From positions 1 to 21,565 of the IMG/VR virus record IMGVR_UViG_3300009551_000126: DNA of 21,565 nucleotides. One strand, given 5' to 3'. Within the stretch, counting starts at the first letter, position 1. Every line of letters begins with the position of its first letter. Under the pieces are notes generated by a model. The model was not told the DNA's origin. It saw only the letters and a program-made list of their open reading frames with translations, and searched no databases. Below, in pieces: positions 14,435 through 20,113 of the stretch. This DNA is from a virus. Both the position numbers and the translations under genes were made by a program.

Positions 14435-14936
14435 CGATCCAGAACGCGCCGGAGAGGAGTTCTCCAAGAAAGCGGTCGAACAATTCACGGCGGAACGCTT
14501 TAAAAGCGTTACGATCAATAGAGAGTACGAAGTTCCGTATACTGCTGGATACAGTAAAGACGGAAAAACTATCTACATTGATAGACATGTCCCGGATACA
14601 ATCTCTTATAGAGGAAAGAAATGCGATATCATAAAGCCTTTGGTGATGCACGAAACAACCGAGATATCTCTTGAATCCAAGCCGTATTTCGACAGTTATG
14701 AATTATCGCACGAAACTGCAACCATGGCTGAGTTTGCTCTTGTTCGGGCTATGGGCTTTGATGTGGTGGAATACAACAAGCAAGTAAACGAAATAGTTAA
14801 ACGTGTATATAGTAGGGCTAAGTATGAATCAATTCCGCCCGATCTTGATCTTGAGCCTTATTATGATGAAAAAGACTACAAGTGTCTAAAACGTATGGGC
14901 ATAACTGATGAGGAGAGTAATAAGAGTGAAGAATAA
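14412..14936 (+). CDS. Hypothetical protein with HExxE...H motif, possible metalloprotein
   Basis: 174 aa from TTG 14412, which has a strong AAGGAG (14399-14404) seven bases upstream, inside the HAD gene. The central region reads VMHETTEISL and then YELSHETATMAEFALV, i.e. HExxE followed ~20 residues later by another His and an Ala-rich helix, a spacing reminiscent of zinc metallopeptidase-like proteins. Catalytic ability is not certain because the classic HExxH is not kept. The C-terminus is acidic and charged. The remaining sequence has strands YTAGYSKDGKTIYIDRHVP. I know no name for the family. Confidence 0.7.
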   Translation: MSIRHRYDDPERAGEEFSKKAVEQFTAERFKSVTINREYEVPYTAGYSKDGKTIYIDRHVPDTISYRGKKCDIIKPLVMHETTEISLESKPYFDSYELSHETATMAEFALVRAMGFDVVEYNKQVNEIVKRVYSRAKYESIPPDLDLEPYYDEKDYKCLKRMGITDEESNKSEE

Positions 14937-15462
14937 GTTAATTGCATTGTGTGCTGGTCTTTTGCTGAGCTTTAGTGTAGCATCTCACGCCGCTAAGACT
15001 GAAGATCCGTTTGAATTTAAGCGTCCCGTTCCTAAAGTTTCCGATCAGATGTATAAGGAAGCTGTTAAGGAATACAATGACGGCAATGTTAATGCCAAGT
15101 TGTTCTTGGACGGCATGAGGAAGGGATGGAAGGCTAATGAAGCCCGCGAAGGGCTTGATGAGCCGGAAGACATCTTCATGGGATGTGTTCTGTTTCAAGT
15201 TGGCGGCATGAAGGCTTTGAACGAAATTAACTTCGACCATACAGCAAGAGTTCTAGCTGGTGGCCCGAAGGAAGATGGAACTGGCAATTACGGTGAAACG
15301 GATGCAAAAAACCTAGTCCAGTCTTGGAATGAAGACCAGAAAGCTACCGCCGTGCGGCTATATGTCTTCATGGAAGAGTACGGAGAGGATTGCTACAGGC
15401 TAGTCCATCAAGGATTTACTGCCGGTATTCCCAAGCTTCCTGTCAATGAGGTGAAGAATTAA
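14926..15462 (+). CDS. Secreted (signal-peptide) hypothetical protein
   Basis: 178 aa from GTG 14926, preceded by GAGGAG (14910-14915) inside the end of the previous gene; ATG 14908 is an alternative that would put the ribosome site inside the coding region. The N-terminus has a basic start, a hydrophobic core (LIALCAGLLLSFSV) and a likely signal peptidase I site after ASHA. The mature protein is charged, with two cysteines (in FMGCVLF and EDCYRL) that could pair in the periplasm, and a helical pattern similar to small periplasmic proteins. It may act on the host envelope or periplasm; function unknown. Confidence 0.7.
   Translation: MKNKLIALCAGLLLSFSVASHAAKTEDPFEFKRPVPKVSDQMYKEAVKEYNDGNVNAKLFLDGMRKGWKANEAREGLDEPEDIFMGCVLFQVGGMKALNEINFDHTARVLAGGPKEDGTGNYGETDAKNLVQSWNEDQKATAVRLYVFMEEYGEDCYRLVHQGFTAGIPKLPVNEVKN
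15448..15460 (+). promoter_or_regulatory. Ribosome site and probable ATT start of the exonuclease
   Basis: GAGG (15448-15451), within GAGGTGA, precedes ATT (15458-15460) by six bases; ATT shares a base with the preceding TAA. The exonuclease frame is open from 15455 but holds no ATG, GTG or TTG until TTG 15671, which lies beyond the first catalytic Asp. ATC 15485 is the other near-cognate option. Confidence 0.5.
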
Positions 15463-16252
15463 GGGACCAGATCTAAGTAAGAAAATCGTTGGGCTAGTTG
15501 ATGCGGACGTACTCTTATTTCGCACTTGCTTTGCAGCGGAGAAGAAACGAGAAGTACGTAATAATAGCGATGATACCGAATTTGAGCTAAAGAGAGAAGT
15601 AGCGCCTCTCTCTCATGCCCTACAGAACACCGAAACGGTAATCAAAGAGCTATACAAAATATTCGATTCATTGGAGTTTTATCTAAGTGGCAAAAAGAAC
15701 TTTCGGAAAGAAATCGCAACAATTAAGCCGTACAAAGGAAATCGTTCCGAATTCCAGCGACCTGTGCATCTCAATGACGCTAGAGATTTCCTCGTCAATA
15801 AATACGATGCAATCGTTACGGATGGAGTGGAAGCAGATGACGCCCTCGGAATTCGAGCGACTTCTGGACAGCGTGAAGACGGACGTGTCTTCTGTATTGT
15901 CAGCAATGACAAAGACCTAAAACAGATACCGGGACTTCACTACAACTGGGTTAAGAAGGAATGGGACGAAGTAAGTGAAAGAGAAGCGTTACGTTCATTC
16001 TATCGGCAACTACTTACTGGAGACGCCACTGACAACATCCCCGGCGTGGAAGGTATCGGTACTGCTAACGCCCACAAAATCATTGATCCTTTTACAAAGG
16101 AACAAGGAATGTGGCAGACGGTGCTCGAAGAATACACCGAGCGATATCCAAATGGATACTACAATAAATCAGTTAAAAATGCGCTCCTTGAACTAGGACA
16201 ACTATTGTGGATACAAAGGACAAATCGAGTAAGGTGGGAACCGCCTAAGTGA
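15458..16252 (+). CDS. 5'-3' exonuclease (T7 gp6 / FEN-like)
   Basis: Removes RNA primers and degrades DNA 5'-3' during phage replication. From ATT 15458 it is 264 aa. The N-terminal metal-binding strand IVGLVDADVLLFR (D15, D17) lies upstream of the first canonical start. Then come NFRKEIATIKPYKGNR (arch/active-site basic residues), VEADDALG (E125, D127, D128), CIVSNDKDLKQIPG and the helix-hairpin element GDATDNIPGVEGIG. The C-terminal GQLLWIQRTN resembles T7 gp6. If TTG 15671 were used, the protein would lack the first catalytic strand and be inactive. The stop overlaps the endonuclease start as GTGA, so the two nucleases are coupled. Confidence 0.9.
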   Translation: MKGPDLSKKIVGLVDADVLLFRTCFAAEKKREVRNNSDDTEFELKREVAPLSHALQNTETVIKELYKIFDSLEFYLSGKKNFRKEIATIKPYKGNRSEFQRPVHLNDARDFLVNKYDAIVTDGVEADDALGIRATSGQREDGRVFCIVSNDKDLKQIPGLHYNWVKKEWDEVSEREALRSFYRQLLTGDATDNIPGVEGIGTANAHKIIDPFTKEQGMWQTVLEEYTERYPNGYYNKSVKNALLELGQLLWIQRTNRVRWEPPK

Positions 16253-16626
16253 AGAAAGGAAAAGGAGTTAAAAGACGAAGTGGATTCGAAGATAAGATTG
16301 AAGCCCAATTAAAGAAAGCTAAAGTTAAATATGGCTATGAAAGTGAACGAATCAAATACAAGGTGCCTGAGCGAGAAGCTACTTACATCCCCGATTTCGT
16401 CCTTCGAGGAGGCGATCTCATTATCGAGTGTAAAGGGCGTTTCACTAGTCATGATAGAAAGAAAATGGCCCTTGTCATTGAGGCTAATCCAACCTTGGAC
16501 ATACGAATGGTGTTCATGAGAGACAACTACTTGCGGAAAGGCTCTAAGACCAAGTACAGTGATTGGGCCAATAAAAATAATGTCAAGTATGCTATAGGAG
16601 AGGTGCCTACTGAATGGCTGAAATAG
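16249..16626 (+). CDS. Endonuclease I / Holliday junction resolvase (T7 gp3-like)
   Basis: 125 aa. It aligns throughout with T7 endonuclease I: RSGFEDKIEAQL (E14 corresponds to catalytic E20 of T7), TYIPDFVL (D49) and LIIECKGRF (E60, K62), which form the PD-(D/E)XK active site, then HDRKKMALVIEANPTLDIRMVF. It resolves branched DNA during replication and packaging and breaks down host DNA in T7. GTG 16249 overlaps the exonuclease stop. The basic N-terminus (KKGKGVKRR) likely contacts DNA. In T7 this enzyme precedes the polymerase; here it follows the exonuclease. Confidence 0.93.
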   Translation: MKKGKGVKRRSGFEDKIEAQLKKAKVKYGYESERIKYKVPEREATYIPDFVLRGGDLIIECKGRFTSHDRKKMALVIEANPTLDIRMVFMRDNYLRKGSKTKYSDWANKNNVKYAIGEVPTEWLK

Positions 16627-16847
16627 TGTATATCTTTGATGGACATAAGGCCGTTAGCATAGAAAAGTGCTCTAAGATAACTAAATCGCTAATTTTCAAT
16701 CTTATTGAAAGAGATAAACTTGGACAGAAGAAATATGGAACTTCTTTAGATCGTGCTGACTTAACTAAGAATCAATGGCTCGATCACATGACGGAGGAAA
16801 TGTTAGATGCTGCAGGTTACGCACAGGCGGCTAAGAACTCTGAATGA
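16614..16847 (+). CDS. MazG-like nucleotide pyrophosphohydrolase (putative)
   Basis: 77 aa. The pattern LIFNLIERDKLGQKKYGTSLDRADLT, then WLDHMTEEMLDAAGYAQAA, fits small phage MazG-like/dATP-dGTP pyrophosphohydrolase proteins, in which the KYG loop precedes a helix with an ExxxD-type metal site (E62, D65 region). Such enzymes hydrolyse (d)NTPs to monophosphates and help shape nucleotide pools. The motif is partial, so activity is uncertain. It starts within the last codons of the endonuclease gene and overlaps the next gene by 41 bases. Confidence 0.6.
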   Translation: MAEIVYIFDGHKAVSIEKCSKITKSLIFNLIERDKLGQKKYGTSLDRADLTKNQWLDHMTEEMLDAAGYAQAAKNSE

Positions 16848-17055
16848 ATGGAATTCTTTAGGATATAAAATAAATAAAGGAGCCAAGCATGTAAAGAGAA
16901 ATAATAGCGGCCAATGTATTTTCTCTAGTAAACAGGTCTCAAAGAGAAAAGAATGGCATCCCTACGATCATGGAGATGGTGATTTGGAAGATCCGTTGTA
17001 TTGTGGTATGACAGAAGAAGAATTTCTCGGATATTTACCCGGAGATCAGGAGTAA
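16807..17055 (+). CDS. Small basic hypothetical protein with WNSLGYxxxKGxK motif
   Basis: 82 aa from ATG 16807, which has GGAGG (16794-16798) eight bases upstream, inside the MazG-like gene. The segment EWNSLGYKINKGAKHV, then GQCIFSSKQV, has the WxxxGYxxxKGxK pattern seen in several phage and plasmid proteins, including N-terminal parts of nucleic-acid-binding ones. The tail is acidic (DHGDGDLEDPLY ... MTEEEFLGYLPG). No function is claimed. Confidence 0.55.
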   Translation: MLQVTHRRLRTLNEWNSLGYKINKGAKHVKRNNSGQCIFSSKQVSKRKEWHPYDHGDGDLEDPLYCGMTEEEFLGYLPGDQE

Positions 17056-17058
17056 TTA

Positions 17059-17241
17059 ATGACTAACAATAATAAAGAGATTACCGTTGAGGTAACGAGG
17101 TCGGATTTGGTGTATCTTCGTCGGGTTCTCGACAATACCCTTCCGGAAGTGCAGGCTGCTGTTGCGGACGGGCTTATTGATGAATCAATCTTGATCGGTC
17201 TTGATGAGGCTATTGAGATTGTAGAGGAGTATTTGAGTTGA
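17059..17241 (+). CDS. Small acidic hypothetical protein (60 aa)
   Basis: ATG 17059 follows AGGAG (17047-17051). Helical, acidic sequence (RSDLVYLRRVLDNTL, then VQAAVADGLIDESILIGLDEAIEIVEEYL). Its stop overlaps the TTG of a short frame beginning at 17238. No family recognised. Confidence 0.6.
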   Translation: MTNNNKEITVEVTRSDLVYLRRVLDNTLPEVQAAVADGLIDESILIGLDEAIEIVEEYLS

Positions 17242-17306
17242 CGATGAAAATTCTCGATAAAAATAACAACTATAATTTGAACGATTCGAGAGAAGCGAGA
17301 ATTTAA
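17238..17306 (+). CDS. Possible 22-aa peptide
   Basis: TTG 17238 overlaps the preceding stop as TTGA, with GAGGAG (17224-17229) eight bases upstream, and the frame ends at TAA overlapping the next ATG (TAATG). The start/stop arrangement matches that of other real genes here. The peptide is Asn-rich and hydrophilic; no function is evident. It may only relay ribosomes. Confidence 0.35.
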   Translation: MTMKILDKNNNYNLNDSREARI

Positions 17307-17569
17307 TGAGAAAAGATGAAGAAATAGAGTACGCAGAGCTGCTTAAGCTTGCCTATCAAGCAGATAGAGATTTTAATAAGTGGGATGAAGAGGATACCGC
17401 TAAATACGGCCAGCATCTTGGATATGATGGGCGCGATGGCGGAGAGCCGGAATATCCGCCGGAATCTCCCATTGATTTTAAGGTGAAGGGAGAAATCCTT
17501 AAAACTAAGAAAACTCTTGCTTGGCAAGCGGTAAAAAACTTCAAGGTTAATTTGGGAATTAGTTCTTGA
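17306..17569 (+). CDS. Small acidic hypothetical protein (87 aa)
   Basis: ATG 17306 overlaps the preceding TAA. Highly charged, helix-rich N-terminal half (DEEIEYAELLKLAYQADRDF), a Gly/Pro loop (GYDGRDGGEPEYPPESP), then a basic C-terminal strand and helix. Its stop overlaps the TTG start of the exonuclease gene. Not recognised; a binding partner or regulator of that exonuclease is conceivable only from position. Confidence 0.6.
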   Translation: MRKDEEIEYAELLKLAYQADRDFNKWDEEDTAKYGQHLGYDGRDGGEPEYPPESPIDFKVKGEILKTKKTLAWQAVKNFKVNLGISS

Positions 17570-18321
17570 ACAGCCCGCGTTTGCTCGTGCTCGACATAGA
17601 AAATTCATATTTGCTTGCGGGCACTTGGGGTCTTTGGAATCAGAACATTAACTTGGATCTTTTGCTCGATTACGGCAAAGTTCTTAGTGTAGCTGCCAAG
17701 TGGATTGGCGAAAAGAGTATCATCTTCCATAAGTGCGATGATAAAGGATTCCACAAAAGCATCTGGAAGCTCTTAGATGAAGCTGATGCAGTAATTACGT
17801 ACAACGGACGAAAGCACGATATTCCACTTCTTAATCGAGAACTCTTAAAAGAGGGGCTAGGTCCGTACAGTCCAATTAAGCACATAGACCTTCTTGAAAC
17901 CATGAAGAAGCAATTCAAGTTTCCGAGCAATAAACTAGCCCATATAACAGAAGAGTTAGGTCTCGGAAAGAAGCTCGATCACGGCGGATTCCAGCTTTGG
18001 GTTAATTGCTTAAAGGGCGATGAAGATGCTTGGAAAAAGATGGAGAAGTACAATAAGCAGGATGTACGGCTTACTGAAAAACTATTTCACAAGGTTCGTG
18101 CTTGGTGCAATCTTGTTGTTAACTACGCTCTTTATAGTAGCAACGGTGATGTACTTTGTCCTCATTGCGGTAGCGATCATCTCCATAAGCGAGGTTATTA
18201 CAGGACAACGTCTGCCATCTACCAGAAATTCAACTGTCAAGTATGCAAAGGATGGTCAAGGACTAGGTATACGGAAGTAACCAAGGAAGAGCGTAAGAAT
18301 ATCTTGGTAAAAGCAAATTGA
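17566..18321 (+). CDS. DEDDy 3'-5' exonuclease-like protein with C-terminal zinc ribbon
   Basis: 251 aa. RNase H-fold exonuclease motifs are visible: LVLDIEN (D10, E12), VITYNGRKHDIPLLN (D85) and YNKQDVRLTEKL (Y162, D166, the tyrosine-type motif III). IKHIDLL (D108) sits between. This resembles the predicted PolB-like/YprB-type exonuclease group. A C-terminal zinc ribbon follows: C198-x2-C201 ... C224-x2-C227, with the Gly/aromatic spacing of transposase-type ribbons (KRGYYRT ... KFNCQVC), a probable nucleic-acid-binding module. The phage polymerase has its own exonuclease domain, so this is a second DEDD nuclease. TTG 17566 overlaps the preceding stop as TTGA. Confidence 0.87.
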   Translation: MNSPRLLVLDIENSYLLAGTWGLWNQNINLDLLLDYGKVLSVAAKWIGEKSIIFHKCDDKGFHKSIWKLLDEADAVITYNGRKHDIPLLNRELLKEGLGPYSPIKHIDLLETMKKQFKFPSNKLAHITEELGLGKKLDHGGFQLWVNCLKGDEDAWKKMEKYNKQDVRLTEKLFHKVRAWCNLVVNYALYSSNGDVLCPHCGSDHLHKRGYYRTTSAIYQKFNCQVCKGWSRTRYTEVTKEERKNILVKAN

Positions 18322-18710
18322 GACTCTTAGTTTGTGGTGGCAGAGATTTTTCCGACAAGGAATGGCTAAATGGAGTTTTAGATGGAATTCATCAGCATTC
18401 TCCTGTAGATATCTTAATAGAAGGCGGAGCTTCTGGGGCAGATAGACTTGCTAGAGATTGGGCATGGAATAAAGGAATTCATGTAGCTACAGTCTGTGCG
18501 ATGTGGGTTAAGTATGGTAAAGGTGCTGGACACAGACGTAATGAAGCTATGATGAGGCTTGATCCAAATATGCTCATAGCCTTTCCCGGCGGAAAGGGTA
18601 CTACTAATATGCTGGACACTGCGTACACATGGAAGGCAAATACGTGGGGTAATGCAGAGGACTTGGAGATCATAAATGTATCACAAAAAGATGCTTCTAA
18701 TGCTAGCTAA
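18318..18710 (+). CDS. SLOG-fold protein, DUF2493 / YspA-like
   Basis: 130 aa. Rossmann-like SLOG signatures: LLVCGGRDF at the N-terminus, then ILIEGGASGADRLARDWA, a KYGKGAGHRRNEAMM stretch and LIAFPGGKGTTNM. These form the nucleotide-ligand pocket in the YspA/DUF2493 family. SLOG proteins bind or process nucleotide derivatives; the ligand here is unknown. TTG 18318 overlaps the exonuclease stop as TTGA, so both are co-translated. SLOG members occur in bacterial conflict systems and in phages, so a signalling or counter-defence role is possible but not shown. Confidence 0.88.
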   Translation: MRLLVCGGRDFSDKEWLNGVLDGIHQHSPVDILIEGGASGADRLARDWAWNKGIHVATVCAMWVKYGKGAGHRRNEAMMRLDPNMLIAFPGGKGTTNMLDTAYTWKANTWGNAEDLEIINVSQKDASNAS

Positions 18711-18846
18711 GAGATATCTTACCATCCATATGACTGAGGGACGCGAAGCAGCAGATGAATTTGAGATGCGACATCTTAACAAAGATCCAGAGCTGCACAA
18801 ACAATTGATTCCAGTAATTCACGATTTAATGACTAATAAGAACTAA
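18691..18846 (+). CDS. Small hypothetical protein (51 aa)
   Basis: ATG 18691 overlaps the SLOG gene end by 20 bases; in-frame ATGs at 18700 and 18730 are alternatives and none has a clear ribosome site. The main body is helical and charged (MTEGREAADEFEMRHLNKD, then LHKQLIPVIHDLM). No family recognised; the coding call is modest. Confidence 0.45.
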   Translation: MLLMLAKRYLTIHMTEGREAADEFEMRHLNKDPELHKQLIPVIHDLMTNKN

Positions 18847-18850
18847 AAGA

Positions 18851-19084
18851 ATGGAAAATACTATGAATTCAAGCACCATGGAACGGTTAATGAGCCTCCT
18901 AGATGGGGCTATCTCAGAAATGGCTAATAGTACAGCTAACGATAAATCTTACGAGTATCTTTGTAAAGCGATGTCTATTGTGGAGCGAGCTTATTACGCA
19001 TCGGATATTGATAAGAGTAGGCAAATGGAGCTAGACTTCTCAAAGCCTAACTACAATAACATTCCGGAGAATGAGGATGACTAA
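18851..19084 (+). CDS. Small hypothetical protein (77 aa)
   Basis: ATG 18851, with an in-frame alternative at 18863. A helical protein (MERLMSLLDGAISEMANS, then YLCKAMSIVERAYYAS) with an acidic Asn-rich end. Its 3' end carries the GGAGA ribosome site and ATG of the next gene. Not recognised. Confidence 0.55.
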   Translation: MENTMNSSTMERLMSLLDGAISEMANSTANDKSYEYLCKAMSIVERAYYASDIDKSRQMELDFSKPNYNNIPENEDD

Positions 19085-19259
19085 TGATGAGATTCTTGAT
19101 TTAGCGGAAAAATTCTCCGAAGAAGTTAGAACTGACGGACTTTTCACGTATTCGTATGCTTTTGAGCGAGATACTGATCTTTTGAATTTTGTTAATAAGC
19201 TTCTATTAGAACACGAAAGAGATACAGGAAATCCAAATGCCTTTACCCAGTCCGACTAG
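19077..19259 (+). CDS. Small acidic hypothetical protein (60 aa)
   Basis: ATG 19077, seven bases after GGAGA (19065-19069) and overlapping the previous gene's end by 8 bases; ATG 19071 is two codons upstream. Helical and acidic (NDEILDLAEKFSEEVR, then LLNFVNKLLLEHERD). Not recognised. It overlaps the next gene by 23 bases. Confidence 0.5.
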   Translation: MTNDEILDLAEKFSEEVRTDGLFTYSYAFERDTDLLNFVNKLLLEHERDTGNPNAFTQSD

Positions 19260-19503
19260 TTGGACATTCATTGATGATAGCCCACCTCCCGAAGACATAT
19301 GGATGTTTCTATATGTTTTAGCCAGTCCTTTTGACGATGATCCGGACAAAAAAATACCCGCAATCACTTGCGGGTACTTCTCCAGTAAAACTGGAGTATT
19401 CATTGATGAACGTTATAAATGCTTAAGCGAGATGTTTGAAGTCACTCATTATAGTGTAGCTACTACCCCTGCTGGAGAAGTCATTAAAGTGGATAATGGC
19501 TAA
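19237..19503 (+). CDS. Small hypothetical protein, last gene of the + strand block
   Basis: 88 aa from ATG 19237. Pattern WTFIDDSPPPEDIWMFLYVL, then ITCGYFSSKTGVFIDERY and VTHYSVATTPAGEV, a strand-rich small domain. It looks like a conserved small phage protein, but I cannot name it. The coding sequence contains two consecutive perfect hairpins (19355-19376 and 19380-19396), the first of which is a - strand terminator, so part of this gene is shaped by a second role. Its stop lies two bases from the stop of the converging o-spanin gene. Confidence 0.65.
   Translation: MPLPSPTSWTFIDDSPPPEDIWMFLYVLASPFDDDPDKKIPAITCGYFSSKTGVFIDERYKCLSEMFEVTHYSVATTPAGEVIKVDNG
19348..19376 (-). terminator. Intrinsic terminator for the - strand block
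   Basis: On the - strand a perfect 9-bp stem, TACCCGCAA / TTGCGGGTA (19355-19363 with 19368-19376) around a 4-base loop, is followed at once by a run of seven T (19348-19354). This is a textbook rho-independent terminator, about 130 bases past the o-spanin stop. It lies within the + strand gene 19237-19503. Confidence 0.8.
19380..19396. repeat. Second hairpin next to the terminator
   Basis: CTCCAGT (19380-19386) and ACTGGAG (19390-19396) form a perfect 7-bp stem with a 3-base loop, four bases from the terminator stem. On the - strand it is met just before the terminator. It may help termination or protect the mRNA 3' end. Confidence 0.45.
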
Positions 19504-19505
19504 GA

Positions 19506-19769
19506 TTACTTTCTGTTTTCGTAGTCATGAACGCACTGTACTTCGCCAACGTGCTTAGTCTTTAGGATTTTCCAAGCACCAATTAAGTAAGTTTCAAAGC
19601 TAGTATCACTTTCCCCGTCATCGGGGTCTCTTAGGGCGTCCGTGGTGTCCTCATACTTTGGAGGGCACCCGAGCGCCTTACTTGCTTCTATTGGCTTCGT
19701 TGATACGGTCGAGCAAGAACTTACGCTCAGCATCAGACTTAAGGCAATTAGAATCTTTCGAAAGCTCAT
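19506..19769 (-). CDS. o-spanin (Rz1-like outer-membrane lipoprotein)
   Basis: 87 aa. ATG at 19769 (- strand) has AAGGA eight bases upstream and lies inside the i-spanin gene in another frame. The N-terminus is a lipoprotein signal: basic MSFRK, hydrophobic ILIALSLMLS, lipobox LSVSSC with the acylated Cys. The mature part contains a Pro-containing segment (GCPPKYED), a charged loop and two more cysteines. With the i-spanin it forms the spanin complex that fuses inner and outer membranes in the last step of lysis of Gram-negative hosts. An upstream in-frame start at 19838 would add 23 residues before the signal and is unlikely. Confidence 0.8.
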   Translation of the reverse strand: MSFRKILIALSLMLSVSSCSTVSTKPIEASKALGCPPKYEDTTDALRDPDDGESDTSFETYLIGAWKILKTKHVGEVQCVHDYENRK

Positions 19770-20058
19770 CTGCTTTATCCTTGTTATCTTCATTCGTTTT
19801 CTGTTGTGCAGCAATTGTGTCGCTAGCTTTGCTAGCATTAGCTATAGCTTGCTTATTCTGCTCTTGCTCTTTCTTGTTCTCAGCAGCTTGAGCTTTAGCT
19901 GTATCTTTCTGCACAATAGCTATAGCATTGTTATATCCCCAGTCGTAGATCTTGTGCTCACCATAGAGCACTGCTATGCCTAAGAAAATATAAAGCCAAG
20001 TCTTAAGACTAAGACCAAGGGCTTCCTTCTCAATAAATCCCAAAATTTTAATCCACAT
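19678..20058 (-). CDS. i-spanin (Rz-like inner-membrane protein)
   Basis: 126 aa. ATG at 20058 follows AGGAAG on the - strand. A single N-terminal membrane segment (LKTWLYIFLGIAVLYG, about residues 18-33) is followed by a long Ala/Gln/Lys/Glu-rich periplasmic coiled coil (about 45-105) and a single Cys (SNCLKSD) that could allow disulphide-linked dimers. This is the usual Rz layout: N-in, C-out, spanning the periplasm. The o-spanin start is embedded in its 3' third, in the overlapping arrangement common for Rz/Rz1 pairs. No holin or endolysin is visible next to it in this window. Confidence 0.82.
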   Translation of the reverse strand: MWIKILGFIEKEALGLSLKTWLYIFLGIAVLYGEHKIYDWGYNNAIAIVQKDTAKAQAAENKKEQEQNKQAIANASKASDTIAAQQKTNEDNKDKADELSKDSNCLKSDAERKFLLDRINEANRSK

Positions 20059-20113
20059 AAACTTCCTATTGTATCAAATTCGAGTGAAACGAAGAATAAG
20101 GCAGGACAGGGGT

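Noticed and set aside
17566-18321. Transposase reading of the zinc ribbon at the end of the exonuclease
   Set aside because: The ribbon resembles transposase-type ribbons, but the rest of the protein has DEDDy exonuclease motifs and there are no terminal inverted repeats.
19642-19983. 113-aa + strand hydrophobic frame opposite the spanins
   Set aside because: Antisense of the i-spanin coiled coil; the hydrophobicity comes from complementing Lys/Glu/Gln codons.
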